64,000 bases of DNA from Euonymus europaeus (GCA_963580455.1 OY756968.1:18755996-18819995); one strand, 5' to 3'. Positions 10,583 through 23,752 are shown, numbered from the stretch's first letter. Made by a program: numbers and translations. Notes: generated by a model not told the origin, from the letters alone.

Positions 10583-13500
10583 ATGGAAAAGAAGGATCAG
10601 AAATTGGAAAAACTCACTATGGAACAGCAGATCTAGCAGGGGTTTTTGATCACCCAACAACAATTACAAGCTGTTACAACAGCCTTGAATAGTTTGGTGA
10701 CAAAAATAAAGAAGAGTGGTCAGAGTTCTGCATCTTTGTTAAAGGAAGAGAAATGTACCACTGGTGGCAAATGTCAATCGCACGGATCTGTTCTTGAAGA
10801 AGAAAAGTATCAGCTGCCCAAGGGAATGAGGATGGACTTCCCAAAGTTTGATGATAGAGAACCGGGGGAGTGGCTACATTGTGCTGAACAATACTTTGAT
10901 TTTCAGCAAACCCCAGCGGAGGTTCAAATTAAATTAGCATCTTTTTATCTTAGGGGAGCTAAAAGCGCTTCAGTGGTTCAAATGGATTAGTAAGACGGTT
11001 CAATGGGAGGGTTGGAAGCATTTCAAGAAGGCTTTGGTTACCTGTTTTGGACCCAGTGATTATGAAGATTATGGAGAGTTGTTGTCTCGTGTGCGGCAAA
11101 CCAGTTCGGTGCGGGACTATCAGAAGGAGTTCGAAAAATATTCAAGTATGGTAGATGGGCTACCCGAGTCTTACCTGGTCGGCTATTTTGTGGGAGGTTT
11201 GATGGACGATATTCGTGTGAATGTCAAAGTACTCAAACTGGTCACATTAATTTCGGCTATGGGGTTGGCTTGTCTTATGGAGGATAGGCTTAAAGGAAAA
11301 AAAAATGGGGGATTCTGGGAAGTTCAATCATGGTGTCAAAGGGCAGTTGGAGGAGAATAAATTTGCGGAGAAGGGCATGAAATTGCCTCCAGTGAAGAGG
11401 TTATCACAAGAAGAGATGGTTGAGAGGAAAAAAAAGCAGTTATGTTACAATTGCGACGAGAAATGGGTTGTTGGCCATAAATGTAAACAAAAGACTCTTT
11501 TTTTGTTGGAAGATGAGTTTGAATGTGAGAAAATTGAAGGAGATGGGGCAGGTGGGTCTGAGGACACATTAAGAGTTGCAAGAGAGTTCATTGAGGAGTC
11601 AGAAGTTTTTGAATTATATGAATCTGCCCGGGATTGCTCTTTATCTCCGCACAGCATGCGGGTAACATTTTTGGTGAGGAATCAGCCATTTACCGCCTTA
11701 GTCGATACTGGGAGTACCCATAATTTTAATACGGAAGTTGGGTTGCAAGACGGAAGGTTGCAGTAGTGTTAATGTGAAAATAGCTGATGGGGGCAGTATG
11801 AGTAGTTCCCAATTTTGCTCAGCCTTGCCCTTTCAAATCCAGAGTTATAAAGGAAGCGCTGATTATTTTTTTTTGCCGTTGGGAGGTTGCGACGTGATTT
11901 TGGGCGTGGCGTGGTTGAAGACTCTGGGGAAGATTTTATGGGACTTTGATCAGTTGTCCATGAAGTTTGTTGTGGGAACGGAGGTGGTTTGTATCACAGG
12001 GCTGAGTTCCAAACCAATTGCTTTATTGGAGGCTTTTTGCATGGAGAAATTGCTGAAAGTGTCGGGTAATTTGGGTTTTATTTTGATGGCTGCTGCAGTT
12101 CAGGAGAAGAGTCAGGGTGAAGTGGTTCCGAAGCCAATTCTAGCTACTAAGGAGGGTGCCGTTATTAAGAAGCTTTTACAATCCTTCGAGAGTGTTTTCC
12201 AGGAACCCACTGCACTCCCTCCCTGCAGGGAACAGAACCATCGTATTCCAGTTGTAGATGGTAGTGTGCCTACAAATGTGCGCCCCTATAGATATGCTCA
12301 TTTTCAAAAGGTTGAAATCGATAAATTAATTGGGGAAATGTTGAAGTCAGGAGTTATTCGGGCTTCCAACAGTCCTTATTCTTCGCCGACATTGTTGGTT
12401 CGTAAAAAAGATGGCTCTTGGCGTTTATGTGTGGATTACCGAGCCTTGAACCATATTACAGTTAAGGATAAATATCTGATTCTCATCATCGATGAGTTAC
12501 TTGATGAGCTACATGGTGCGACCCTATTTTCCAAATTGGATTTAAGGGCTGATTATCATCAGGTGCGCGTCCATGAGAAGGATATTCCCAAAACAGCCTT
12601 TCGGACCCATGATGGGCATTTTGAATTTTTGGTGATGCCTTTCGATTTAACTAATGCTCCAGGGACTTTTCAGCAGTTAATGAATTCGGTGTTTCGCCCT
12701 TTTCTTCGAAAATTTGTTGTGGTTTTCTTGGATGACATTTTAATTTACAGCTCAAGCGTGAAGGAGCATGTTGATCATCTTGAATTGGTGCTGCAGACAC
12801 TGCTGAAAAATTAGTTGTTTGTTAAAGCCTCAAAGTATGAGTTTGCAGTGCGAAGGGTCAACTATTTGGGGCATGTAATCACTGCTGATGAGGTTGAAGT
12901 GGACCCAGAAAAAATAAAAGCATGCTGGACTGGCCGCTGCCTACAAGTGTTACAGCTTTGCGTGGGTTCCTCGGTTTGACGGGTTATTATAGAAAATTTG
13001 TGAGAGATTATGGGAAAATCAGCGTTCCTCTTATTGAACTTAAAAAGAAGGGGAACTTTTGCTGGACAAAGGAAGCTGAGATAGCTTTTAAGCAGTTGAA
13101 GTTGGCCATGAGTTCCACCCCAGTGTTGCCATTGCCGAATTTTAATCAACCTTTTGTGTTGGAAACAAATGCAAGTGGTCGGGGTTTAGGAGCAGTTCTT
13201 TCCCAAAACAATCATCCCATTGCCTTTGCTAGTAAGAAGTTAGCGCCGAAGCATTTGGGTTTGTCGACCTATGAAAAGGAGTTGATGGCAGTGGTGTTCG
13301 CTGTGAATAAATGGCGATCGTACTTGATTCGGAGCATATTTTTGATGAAGATTGATCATGAGAGTATCAAATATTTGTTAGAATCAAAAGCTCATACTCT
13401 GCTCCAGCAGAAGTGGATCACTAAACTTTTGGGATATGATTTTCAAATTGTGTATCGACAAGGGGAGGATAATGGTGCTGCCGATGCGTTGTCGCGTTGT

Positions 13501-15050
13501 GATTCTGAAGAAAATAGTTTGAGTGCCATTACCTGTGCCACGCCTACTTGGGTAGATAGATTGAAAGTAGACTTGAACATTGATGATTGGATTAAAGAAA
13601 GAAAGTCTAAGCTGCACACTTCCACCTTTTATGACAAGAATTTTGCAATTACAGCTAATGGTATTCTTTGCTATCATGGTAGAATTGTTTTAAGTCCAAC
13701 TTCCCCTTGGCGAAAATCAATATTATTTGAGTTGCATGACAGCCCCATGGCTGGGCATGAAGGGTACACTAAGACTATGCAAAGGCTTTCGAAATTTTGT
13801 TTTTGGGTGGGTATGCGCAAGGAAGTGAAAGATTACATTGCAGCCTGTGAAGTTTGTCAACGGCAGAAGTATGAAACGGTTAAGCCCCCTGGGTTGTTAC
13901 AACCCTTGAAGATTCCAGAGGAAATTTGGTCTTAATTATCTATGGATTTTATTGAAGCTCTACCTAAATCACAGGGGTACACGGTCATTCTTGTGGTGGT
14001 GGACCGCCTTACCAAGGGTGCTCATTTTGCCCCCTTGAAACATCCATTCACAGCTTCTACTGTGGCCAAGACTTTTGTTGCTACGGTGGTGAAACTTCAT
14101 GGTATCCCTAAATCTGTGGTTTCGGATCAGGATAAAATCTTTACGAGAAAATTTTGGGAAGAATTGTTTCATTTGCAAGGCACCAAGCTTGATTTTAGTT
14201 CCAGTTATCATCCCGAAAGAGATGGACAAACGAAAGTCGTGAATCGTTGTTTGGAAACTTATCTTCGTTGTTTCACTAGTGTCAAACCGAAGGATTGGGT
14301 ATTGTGGCTTCCTTGGGCTGAATACTGGGTGAATACTTCCTATCATGCTGGAATTAAAGTGACTCCTTATGAGGCTACTTATGGGCGACCTCCACCAACT
14401 TTACTGACATATGACTATGGCAAGGTGCGGGTGAGTGCGGTGGAGGTAGAATTACGTTCTTGGGATGCTGTTTGAAATTACTCAAGGCTAATTTGGTGGA
14501 GGCTAGAAACCGGATGAAACAAATGGCTGATCGCCACCGTTCTGAGAGAGAATTCCAGGTAGGTGATTCTGTGTTTTTAAAGCTTCAACCTTATCGACAA
14601 CAATCGATTATGCGGCGTAGCAACATGAAGTTGGCCCCGCGTTACTATGGACCCTTTGAAGTGTTGAAGCGCATTGGAACAGTGGCTTATCGACTCAAGT
14701 TGTCGGAAAGGACACGGATGCATCCAGTTTTTCATGTTTCTTTATTAAAGCAAGCCGTTGGGTTGAAGGCTGTCACAGTCCCCGAGCTACCTGATTTTAC
14801 TGAGGAAGGAGCAATTCATTTGGAACCTAAGCAGTCCCTGGCTTGTAGAAGTGTTCGCAGGAGGGGCAGATTTGTGGAGGAAGTGCTGGTTCATTGCAAG
14901 GGTTTGCCGGAAGACGATGCCACCTGGGAGGAGCAGAATCGAATAGTGAATCAGTTTGGTCCAACTCAATCTTGGGGACAAGATTCCTCTTCAGAGGAGA
15001 AGGAGATGTTACGGTACAGCCCAGGCCCAGTCAGTGGATTTAGTCCATGA
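10583..15050 (+). pseudogene. Gypsy gag-pol polyprotein, frameshifted
   Basis: Domains in order are gag (10583-11300), a zinc knuckle CYNCDEKWVVGHKC (11440-11490), protease with [10 protein letters not shown] (11699-11728), reverse transcriptase (FLDDILIYS near 12730), RNase H (13140-13490), integrase with its HHCC zinc domain and DDE core (13730-14450), and a chromodomain-like tail (EEVLVHCKGLPEDDATWEE, 14876-14935). Breaks are many: an early stop near 10630, frameshifts near 10965, 11300, 11730, 12918 and 14460, and stops at 12812-12814 and 13933-13935. The RNase H Asp appears changed to Asn (FVLETNASG). The copy cannot make a working polyprotein. Confidence 0.9.
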
Positions 15051-15208
15051 TAGTTGGTCCATTGTGGTGGCCCATTGTATTAGGGGTTTGGTGTTTTCTG
15101 GTGGTAGGGCGCCGCTGTTTTTGGTGTGTAAAAACTTGTCTCAGTTGCTCTGTTCGTTTCTTGTTCTTGTTGGTGACTGTTTGTAAGAAAATCTCCATAT
15201 TCGTATCA
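15007..15208 (+). repeat. 3' LTR of gypsy element
   Basis: The repeat begins TGTTACGGTACAGCCC and ends CGTATCA, followed directly by the target duplication GAGTC. The last pol frame runs 44 bases into this LTR and stops at 15048-15050. Confidence 0.95.
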
Positions 15209-15213
15209 GAGTC

Positions 15214-17830
15214 ATAAAAAGTATCTCTTATTAATTTATTGTCAATAAAGTAAAAAAAGAATTGTATAGATATCTAAACGAAAATCATTACTCTTGGATT
15301 TACCAAATCTATGATCTCTGCATGCACCTCTTGACCACCTTAACTCCCTCCATCGATGAATCCCAATCTATGAAGCACAACTAAGAAATACTTCCCTTAC
15401 CAATCTATGATGATAATACTTCCAAGAAAATTTGTTAAACAGAAGAAGATATATACATAGGCACACCATCTCTTTCACCCCTGGTGACTTGCACATTTTT
15501 TTTACCATAAAGCCATAAACCCACCAATAATTTCATGAACGAAGAGCTATGTTGTCAGTAATTGAAATAAATCAGGCCAGATCTATTGCTTAATTTTAAC
15601 CAAGCATGGGCTTACCTGATAGCTTAAGAAGACTTCGAAAGACCACGCTGACACACATGTTATTTCTATTTTCGTCTCTCTCTTGATTCCCATAATATTT
15701 TTCCAACATCAAGATAAGAGCTATTTTGGCCCTGTGTTCTCTCTGATATACTTGTTTAGTATGGAGCTCTTGCAGTAATGCTGGAGAAATGGCCATAAAC
15801 AAATACCCAGGTTAGAGGAGTAAACATACTTTTAACCGTAAAAAAGATGAACAGCTCAAATCCACCAAGCTTCTTGAGCACATAAAACTGGGTTATTATA
15901 TACATGGCTAGCGATACGATGTGATTTAAGTTGTACACCATTTCTAAAATAAATCCAAAACTTGGTTTCCTTATGATCCTCTGCACTTCTTCACACCCAA
16001 GCAGAACCCACCTACATTATTTAAATAAACCCAAGCTCTTTCGCAGTGATAGAAAGGGCATTTGATCTTTGAAGTTTGAAACTCTAGAACAATATTGAAA
16101 TGCACTTAGATGTATATTAAAGACCTTCTAAACCCAAGCTATTTAGCAGTGACAAAAAAGACATTTGATCTTTGAAAAATGAAACACTCCAACAATATTG
16201 AAATGCACTTAAAAGTGTATTAAAGGACCTTCTATGGGTATAAATGTGGCACTAAAAGAATTCAGGAAAATAGATACCGTATTAAGACAAAACATATTCG
16301 CTTTAATTCATTATAATCATGTAACTGATCAAACGACAGATTCAAGGCATAAGATGACTGATTCATGGTCATGTAATGCATAAAAAATATTCAGAATAGC
16401 ATAAATCAAAATACGAACATGATTTATTTCAGTACTTCTTAAGAGTTAGAAATGGAAAATAAATTGTCTATGTCCGTCTGAACCCAATGAAAAATCAAAT
16501 GAATTAAATATCCGGTGCATATGTAAACTTTCATTGTATAGCATTTTTTTGTATAGATATGAAACAATATGATTCAGTTTTGGATGGGATCGAAACCTTA
16601 TCATCGTGTAGAGTAGCAGAAATCAAAGAGGAAGAGAGCCTTCTTCAATACGCAATGGCTTCAATCCTCAGATAAAGCAATTTAGAGACCTACAAAAAAC
16701 ACGGAGAGAACAACAAACACAGAAGAGTGAAAATTCATTTTTAACAATAGGCAGCTGAGAATTTTGGCAAGTAACTGTAATCTTCAGAGAGAGTAGTAGA
16801 AAGACCTAAATTTAAAATAGATGTTGTTAGAGGAAAAGAACCCCAATCACTCGCATGTTATTCTGGAAAAATCAAAAAGCAAAACAACACAAATCTAGGA
16901 GTTTTGGCAAGTACCTTCAATTTCAGAAAGATCAATCAGCAATTGAGAAAATTGAAGAACAAAATTGAGTGGGCTGAAAAGCAACACAAAAGGCACATAT
17001 GAGAGATTGAGAAGCAGAAGTTGCGTTACTGCAAGCTCAGGGCATACAATGATACAAACCTCACCTGTCAAAAACTCCAAACCCTTGTAGTCGTTCGTAA
17101 AATAACTGCAGAATGTAATAGTTTAGAACATTGGAAGAATAAGAAGTAGAAGAAAGAAGAAGAATGGCCAGATGACGAAGAAGAAAGTAGATCACTTTTT
17201 ATTGTACATCAATTTGAAATTACTGGTCATGGCTCAAAAATTAAGAGGCACACCCAAAGTTTGTAAAACAATGGAAAACGAAGACAAAATAAAATAAATG
17301 GATTCAAATCAGGAGTCATAAAAAGTAGAGGTTACATCTGAGAGATGGACCATCTAAAAAGCTAAGAGAATCACTCAATGAATGTTCTATATGAATTACT
17401 CTATTTTCTCTCCCTCTCTTCTCTAAGTTGGGTTACACCAACTTTTAGCCGTCATTATGCATCTAAGGATCTGCAACAAAGATGAAGTCTTCAAGGGGCC
17501 TTTTTCTCTATTATCTGATATCCGAGAAGGGGTTGTGGAATGTGATTTGAATCAGCCTCTGCCACCATCTTCCTTATCATTTTCCTGGAAAACAAAACTC
17601 ATAATAGCTCAATCAACTGCTAATGCAAGCACATCAAATTCAACCAATAACGTAATATTTTCTTTAAATGATAATTAAGTGATGGAATTTGAGTTAAAAA
17701 AAAGGATGGAATTTGAGTGAGCAAATGAATAGTTTTATGCACGTTCTTCTTAACAATCCGAACCACATCTTCACTACTCAAACAGGGGCAAACAAAGAAA
17801 AATAACAAAGGCACAACATTGAAATACTAG
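15214..17830. other. Non-coding stretch with one exon-like ORF
   Basis: No known gene is recognised. On the minus strand, 15802-15617 reads as an exon-like open frame (LQELHTKQVYQREHRAKIAL) that ends at a GTAAGC donor; I cannot assign it. The 103-bp tandem duplication at 16027-16234 lies here, and 17140-17170 is purine-rich. The rest is AT-rich and featureless. Confidence 0.35.
16027..16234 (+). repeat. Tandem duplication, unit about 103 bp
   Basis: Two adjacent units start with AAACCCAAGCT at 16027 and 16130 and share GCAGTGA, CATTTGATCTTTGAA and CAATATTGAAATGCACTTA in the same order. They differ at many positions, so the duplication is old. Confidence 0.85.
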
Positions 17831-17840
17831 CCGTAGAAGA

Positions 17841-18011
17841 TGTTAATATATTATATGTGAGATATTATATATTATTATATGTATTCGTAGGTTATAGCTG
17901 TAAAGCATGTGATAGCTGTAACCTATACATGTTCTGTAATATTTCTATATAATAGAAGATTATAGTGTGGCTTAAAACACACATTACATACAAATAATAT
18001 TGAAGTTAATA
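17841..18011 (+). repeat. 5' LTR of copia element
   Basis: The repeat begins TGTTAATATATTATATG and ends GAAGTTAATA. It is nearly identical to 22765-22935; a TTCG/TCAG change is the only difference I see. Confidence 0.95.
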
Positions 18012-18660
18012 TGGTATCGAAGATGTAAAAGCTGCCGCTGCCTGCCACCGCCGATCATCTTCTCCGGCACCAGTCCAGGCGCACAACATAGCCACACACT
18101 TCCTCTCTAGTTCATTTGTTTCTTTGTCTTCCCAGAGTAGGAAAATTTGCCTCTCAACTAGTCGGGCTTGGAAACCACCAGCAGCGATGGTGTAGATCGC
18201 GGCGGTTCCCAATCTAGTCTGGTGGTCCCCGATCTCTTCGAGTGATTTTTGATCCAGTTTATGGTGGTTTCCAATCTGGTTCCCGATCTGTTTGAATTAT
18301 TTCCGATTTGGTTGGGTTATTTCCAGCCCCATCTGTGGTGGTTGGCTCCTGTCTGCAGTGGTCAACCATGGTGGTGTTGTTTTTGGTCAAATCTGTGACC
18401 ACCGGTGCTGATTTTGGTCAAATCTGTGATGTTCGATCCTCTGCTATGTTTTTTAGGCTGCTGGTCCTTTGGTCCAATCCTTGGTTCTGAGTTTGAGGCT
18501 ACTGGTCCTTCAATTTTATTTGATTTTTGAGGCTGCTGGTCTTTGTTTTTTTTTTAATTTGGGTACATAAAAGGGGACTTGTGATTTGGAAATCAGAATT
18601 TGATCCTGTGTGGTAGCACCTGAATCTATTTCGTATGAGTTTGTGTTTGTAATCTGCATT

Positions 18661-21600
18661 ATGTCATCCCAACTTGATACTCCCATATCTACTACTACTG
18701 ATGGCACTCCAACTCTTGTGGGTGACCAACGTACATAGGTGTTCACCTCTTCTATTCAACTCGTTGACGAGAAGCTGGATGGTATTATCACCTATTCATT
18801 ATGGCAAAAAAATGTGTTAAAAGCTCTTCAGGGCATGAGATTGGATGGATATTTATGTGATGATCCTCCATCCACCACTGATGCCAATTATAAAAGTTGA
18901 GTGAGCGTGACGCTAGGATTTTCAGCCAACTTATGAACTCTATGGATCGTACTGTGAAAATGTTATTTTCTAGTGCAGATACGGTGAAAGAATTATGGAC
19001 TGCACTTGAAGATACTTATTCTTCTTCTCAAGATTTATCTCGATTGTATGATGTGATGAATGGTTTATTCTGGTCCAAGCAAGGTGATAAATCTCTACAA
19101 GAACATTTTACTACATTCGAGAGTTTGGCCGATGAATTTGCTCGATTGTCTCCATTCACAAGTAATGTAAGCAAATTTAATGAGCAACGTACGCAGATTG
19201 TTGTGGTATGTTTTCTTGCAAGTCTGCACCCTGATTTGTAGAATGCCCGTTCTCAGATTTTGTCTGGACAAGAGATTTCGAGTTTTTCTGACACTTTTCA
19301 CCGAATGAGTCGTTCTATGCGATGAGATGATCCTCCTAGTGTGCTTCCTACTAGTAGTGATCATTATGCTCTAGAAACATTTTGAGGTGGTGGTCGTCAT
19401 GGCCGTGGTTGCGGTCGAGGTCATAGTAGTGGTGATCGTGAGTCACGCACTTGTCATCATTGTGGAGAAATTGGTCATATTCGCCCTCAATGTTGGAAAT
19501 TACATGGTAAACCAGTCGCCACAGCTACAGTCTCTGAATCCAGCACTTCTGGCCTACACGTTGTGGAGATGACAGCTGAGGAATTTGCTCGTTATACTCA
19601 GCACCAACTTGGGAGTTCACTTGATCCACCTATTGTAGGTAATTCTGCTGCTTGTTTGGTCACCAACCGCACCTGGGTTCTTGACTCAGGCTCCACACAT
19701 CATTTGACTAATTCTTTAGGTATGCTCTCTGATTAGTTGGTGACTCCTGATCATCAAGGAATTACTGTTGCCAATGGTTCTAAATTGGCGATAAATGGTT
19801 GTGGTTCTGCTCAATTATCTTCTTCCTTGAAGCTTCGCAATGTTCTTCATACACCACACAATCCTTTTAATTTGTTGTCTATTGGTCAAATTACTAAGGA
19901 TTTGCACTGTCCAGTAACCTTTTTCCCTACATCTTATGTCTTTCAGGATCTTACGATGAGGACGACTATCAGTAGAGGTCGCTTGGCTAATGAACTATAT
20001 GTGCTGGATGAGTGTCCTCCGACCACGTGTGCTGCTGTAGACACACTTCCTTTGACTATTCATTCCAGATTGGGACACCCATCTTTATATACTTTACAAC
20101 CTTTGTTTCCTGTTTTTTCGTTCCTTTAGTACGTTATCTTGTGAGTCTTGTCATTTTGCTAAGAATACTCGTGTCAATTATCCTACTCGATTGAGCATTA
20201 GAGCTTCTGCTCCTTTTGCACTAGTTAATTCAGATATTTGGGGTTCGTGTCCAGTAACTTTTGTTTTGGGTTTTCGCTATTATGTGACATTTATTGATGA
20301 TTTTTCTCGTGTCACTTATATTTATTTGATGCATTCTCGTTCTGAATTGTTATCTCTCTTTCAAACTTTTGTGTTAGAAGTCCAAAATCAATTTCATACG
20401 AAGGTTCAGGTTCTTCGGAGTGATAATGGCGGTGAATACATTTCTCAATCTATGCTTACTTATCTTCACCAACAGGCCATTATTCATCAAACTTCTTGTT
20501 CCTATACACCTCAACAAAATGGTGTAGCTGAACGTAAGCATCGCCATCTCTTGGATACTGCTCGTGCTTTATTGTTTCAAATGCAAGTACCCAAGTTTTT
20601 TTGGAGTGAGGCTCTGTTGACTGCTTGCTATCTTATCAACTATTTACCATCTTCTGTTCTTGGGGGTAAGGCTCTTCTATCTGTCTTGTCCCTCACTAGA
20701 GTCTTTTTCCTTTACCCTTACGTGTCTTTGGGTGTACTGATTATGTCCGAAATGTCAATCCTCACAAGACTAAATTGGATTCTCGTACATTACGTTGCCT
20801 CTTTCTCGGATACTCTAAAACTAAAAAAGGTTACAACTGTTTTTCACCCCAACTAGACCGCTTCCTTGTTTCTTCTGATGTTTCCTTTGAGGAAGCTCTT
20901 CCATTTCAGACTTCTCCTCTTCAGTCTCCTCCTAATTTGGTCTCTCGTGATGATAATTTTCTGGTATATTGTGTTACTACTGACCCTTCTTTAGCTTCCA
21001 TGGACACTTCTTCCACATCGATAGTTCCTGTGCCAGAGGTCTCTACTGAGCCAATCTCCTCGTCCACAGATCAGGTAAGTACACTATCCCCCTCATATGT
21101 TCCAATTGCTAGCCGCCGACCTTACCGTTCTTGCAGGGATCACCCACTATACACTACCTCGTTTCATGGCCTCTCTGTCTCTCTGCAAGCCTCTATCTCC
21201 ACCATTGATGCTCATGCTATTCCTCTGACGGTTTTTGCTGCTCTTGCTCATCCTTGGTGGTGCCGTGCTATGCAGGTAGAGATGATTGCTCTTGAACATA
21301 ATTGTACTTGGGATTTGGTTTCTCTACCTCCCTCGAAACATGCTATTGGATGCAAATGGGTGTATACTGTGAAATTGCATCCTGATGGTACTTTGGCCCG
21401 CTTGAAAGCTCGCCTTGTTGCTAAGGACTATGCTCAGACTTATGGTCTTGATTATTTTGAGACTTTCTCTCCTGTCGCCAAAATGGCCTCTGTCCGTCTC
21501 TTTCTATCATTGGCAGTTACCAACCATTGGCCCCCTTATCAGCTTGATGTCAAGAATGCCTTTCTTCATGGTGATTTAGATGAAGAAGTATACATGGAGC

Positions 21601-22758
21601 AACCTCATGGCTTTGTTGCTCAGGGGGGACTGGCAAAGTGTGCAGGTTACGTCGCTCTTTATATGGTCTCAAACAATCTCCTCGGGCTTGGTTTGGGCGC
21701 TTTAGTACTATTGTCATGACCTTTGGTCTGTACCAATCTGAGAAGGATCACACCGTATTTCATCGACATACTTATGCTGGTTGCATTCTCTTAGTAGTAT
21801 ATGTGGATGATATTGTCATTACTGGTGATGATGTTGCTGGTATATCTGCTCTCAAACAGTTCCTTCAATCCAAATTTCAAACTAAGCACGTAGGTATCCT
21901 GAAATATTTCTTGCGCATTGAAGTGGCTCGGTGTAAGAAAGGCATATTCATTTCACAGAGGAAATATGTTTTGGACTTTTTACAAGATGCAGGTCTCTTT
22001 CATGCCAAATGAGCTTAATCCCCCATGGATCCCAGTGTGAAGTTAACTCCGAATGATGGTGATTTATTTCCGAACCCTGATAGATATCGTCGCACTGTGG
22101 GCAAACTCAATTATTTGACCACAATGAGTCATCCTGATATTGCTTTTCCTGTTAGTGTGGTGAGTCAATATATGGCGAGTCCCCGTACTTCTCATTGGAC
22201 TGCTGTTGTTCGTATTCTTTGCTATCTACAGTCTAATCCAAGAAAGGGAATAGAGTTCAGTGATCATGGACACTTGTCTATAGAAGCTTATTCTGATGCT
22301 GATTGGGCTGGAAATCCTACAGATCGCCGATCTACTTCTGGCTTTGCCATCTTTTTGAGTGGTAACATGATTGCCTGGAAGAGTAAGAAACAGGATGTTG
22401 TTGCCCGTTCGAGTGCAGAAGCAGAATACCGGGCAATGGCCCTTGTTGCTATGGAGATTATGTGGCTTCGACAATTATTGACTGAAATAAGAGAGTCGCC
22501 CGGTGGACCAACAGAGTTGTGGGTGATAATCGGTCTGCTATTTATATTGCCACCAATCCTATGTATCATGAGAGAACCAAAGATATTGAGATTGACTGTC
22601 ATTTTATTCATCATGCTTTTCGAAGAAAGATTCTTAAGTTTGGTTCTGTTCGTTCTAGCGAACAATTAGCATATGTCCTTACTAAACCATTACCTGAGGC
22701 TCGTGTCCGGTACATTTGTAACAAGCTGGGCATGCGAGATATTTATGCTCTAGCTTGA
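18661..22758 (+). pseudogene. Copia gag-pol polyprotein, multiply broken
   Basis: Gag begins at the ATG at 18661 (LWQKNVLKAL; later LWTALEDTYSS). A CCHC knuckle CHHCGEIGHIRPQC follows (19450-19495), then protease (VLDSGSTHHL, 19678), a pre-integrase region (HSRLGHPSL), integrase (FIDDFSR, LRSDNGGEY, TPQQNGVAERKHRHLLDTAR, 20290-20570), reverse transcriptase ([31 protein letters not shown], 21340-21830) and RNase H (AYSDADWAGNPTDRRSTSG, 22287-22343; RSSAEAEYRAM). Stops or shifts fall near 18737, 18897, 19239, 19323, 19383, 19735, 20129, 20680, 21630, 22010 and 22515. In particular, the TAG at 19735 and the TGA at 19323 cannot be avoided by splicing. The copy is non-autonomous. Confidence 0.9.
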
Positions 22759-22764
22759 GGGGGG

Positions 22765-22935
22765 TGTTAATATATTATATGTGAGATATTATATATTATT
22801 ATATGTATCAGTAGGTTATAGCTGTAAAGCATGTGATAGCTGTAACCTATACATGTTCTGTAATATTTCTATATAATAGAAGATTATAGTGTGGCTTAAA
22901 ACACACATTACATACAAATAATATTGAAGTTAATA
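22765..22935 (+). repeat. 3' LTR of copia element
   Basis: This is the second copy of the 171-bp repeat, preceded by the polypurine tract and followed by the target duplication GAAGA. Confidence 0.95.
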
Positions 22936-22940
22936 GAAGA

Positions 22941-23714
22941 TAGTACAAATCAAGAGCAGCTACTCTAACACATTCCTCTTTGCGGGGATCTATCCACAAC
23001 TCCAGAAGACAACCACATGCAGGAAAGGAAACAACCTACAAATTACCTGATTAATTCCAATTGAGGGCAGCAATCTGATTAGCTCCAATTGAGTGCACCT
23101 GAAATCCGCGTGGAAGGAGTAAAACCACTACACCACAACCAAAGCAAAAGCTTACCCAACAAATGATGCAACCAAGCAAAAGCTTACCCAGAAACGAAGG
23201 GCAAAATGAATTCAGCTGGACAGAAGCAAAAGCTTACCCAGTAAACGAAAGACGCAACCAAGCTATTGCGAAGCTTGCCCTGATGAAAACGAAAGGATGA
23301 CGAAAAGACTATTCCTGTTGAAGACGAATTCTTAGAATACAAAGCTTGCAACCACGAGAGAATCTTTGTCAAGGCTTGATCAAGAAAGATGTTAGGTTTC
23401 GCAGGAAAGTAAGTTCATGAACCTGAAAAAAGTACTTGTCTCCCTCAACATATAGTCGGTTAGAATGAACGGCAGATACAACATCAACTAATCAGACAAA
23501 GGGCCATGAGAGTAGAGTAAAATGAATGGGAGTGGCCGGCATCCTTCCACATCCTGAGTAAAAGCCAACATGCGGTGCACAGACGAATAGGGAAATGGTA
23601 AACGTCATCATTTTTTGGACTACAGTCGGAAGCCTACACGCGGGAGTGTAGCGGAATAGTAACTATTCGCGATGAAAAAGCTCGAAATGCTGCAACTTTA
23701 TATAATAGGCTCGA
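22941..23714. other. Non-coding stretch with three short direct repeats
   Basis: AGCAAAAGCTTACCCA occurs three times (near 23143, 23174 and 23226) with divergent DNA between. No frame resembles a known protein. The stretch ends at the Helitron-like terminus at 23715. Confidence 0.5.
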
Positions 23715-23752
23715 CTAGTGTAATGTCCGGGCGTTGCCCCGGGTCTCAAAAT
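23715..23752 (-). mobile_element. Helitron-like 3' terminus
   Basis: On the minus strand a strong hairpin (CCCGGGGCAACGCCCGG) is followed by ACATTACA, then CTAG, then T. A hairpin 8-12 bases before CTRR at an A-T insertion site is the signature of a Helitron 3' end. No RepHel protein is seen nearby, so it would be a non-autonomous copy or fragment whose body runs to the right. I could not find the 5' TC end. Confidence 0.6.

Larger units (their letters stand above)
10337..15208 (+). mobile_element. Ty3/gypsy LTR retrotransposon (chromovirus, short LTRs)
   Basis: A full-length element of 4,872 bp lies between 202-bp LTRs. The target duplication GAGTC is perfect (10332-10336 and 15209-15213). 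The primer site TGGTATCAGAG follows the 5' LTR after two bases and matches plant initiator tRNA-Met. A purine tract (GAGGAGAAGGAGA) precedes the 3' LTR. The short LTRs, total length and chromodomain-like end suit the Reina group, which is an inference. By eye the LTRs differ at about seven positions, all transitions, so the insertion is not recent. Confidence 0.95.
17841..22935 (+). mobile_element. Ty1/copia LTR retrotransposon, full length
   Basis: The element is 5,095 bp with 171-bp LTRs at 17841-18011 and 22765-22935. The target duplication GAAGA is perfect (17836-17840 and 22936-22940). The primer site TGGTATCGAAG directly follows the 5' LTR and is a variant of the tRNA-Met site. A GAGGGGGG tract precedes the 3' LTR. 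The LTRs differ at only about two positions, so insertion looks recent, although the coding part is full of stops. The LTRs end in TA rather than CA in both copies. Confidence 0.95.

Noticed and set aside
12922..14475. Separate host genes for a protease, RNase H and integrase
   Set aside because: All lie in order between two LTRs with a target duplication and are parts of one retrotransposon.
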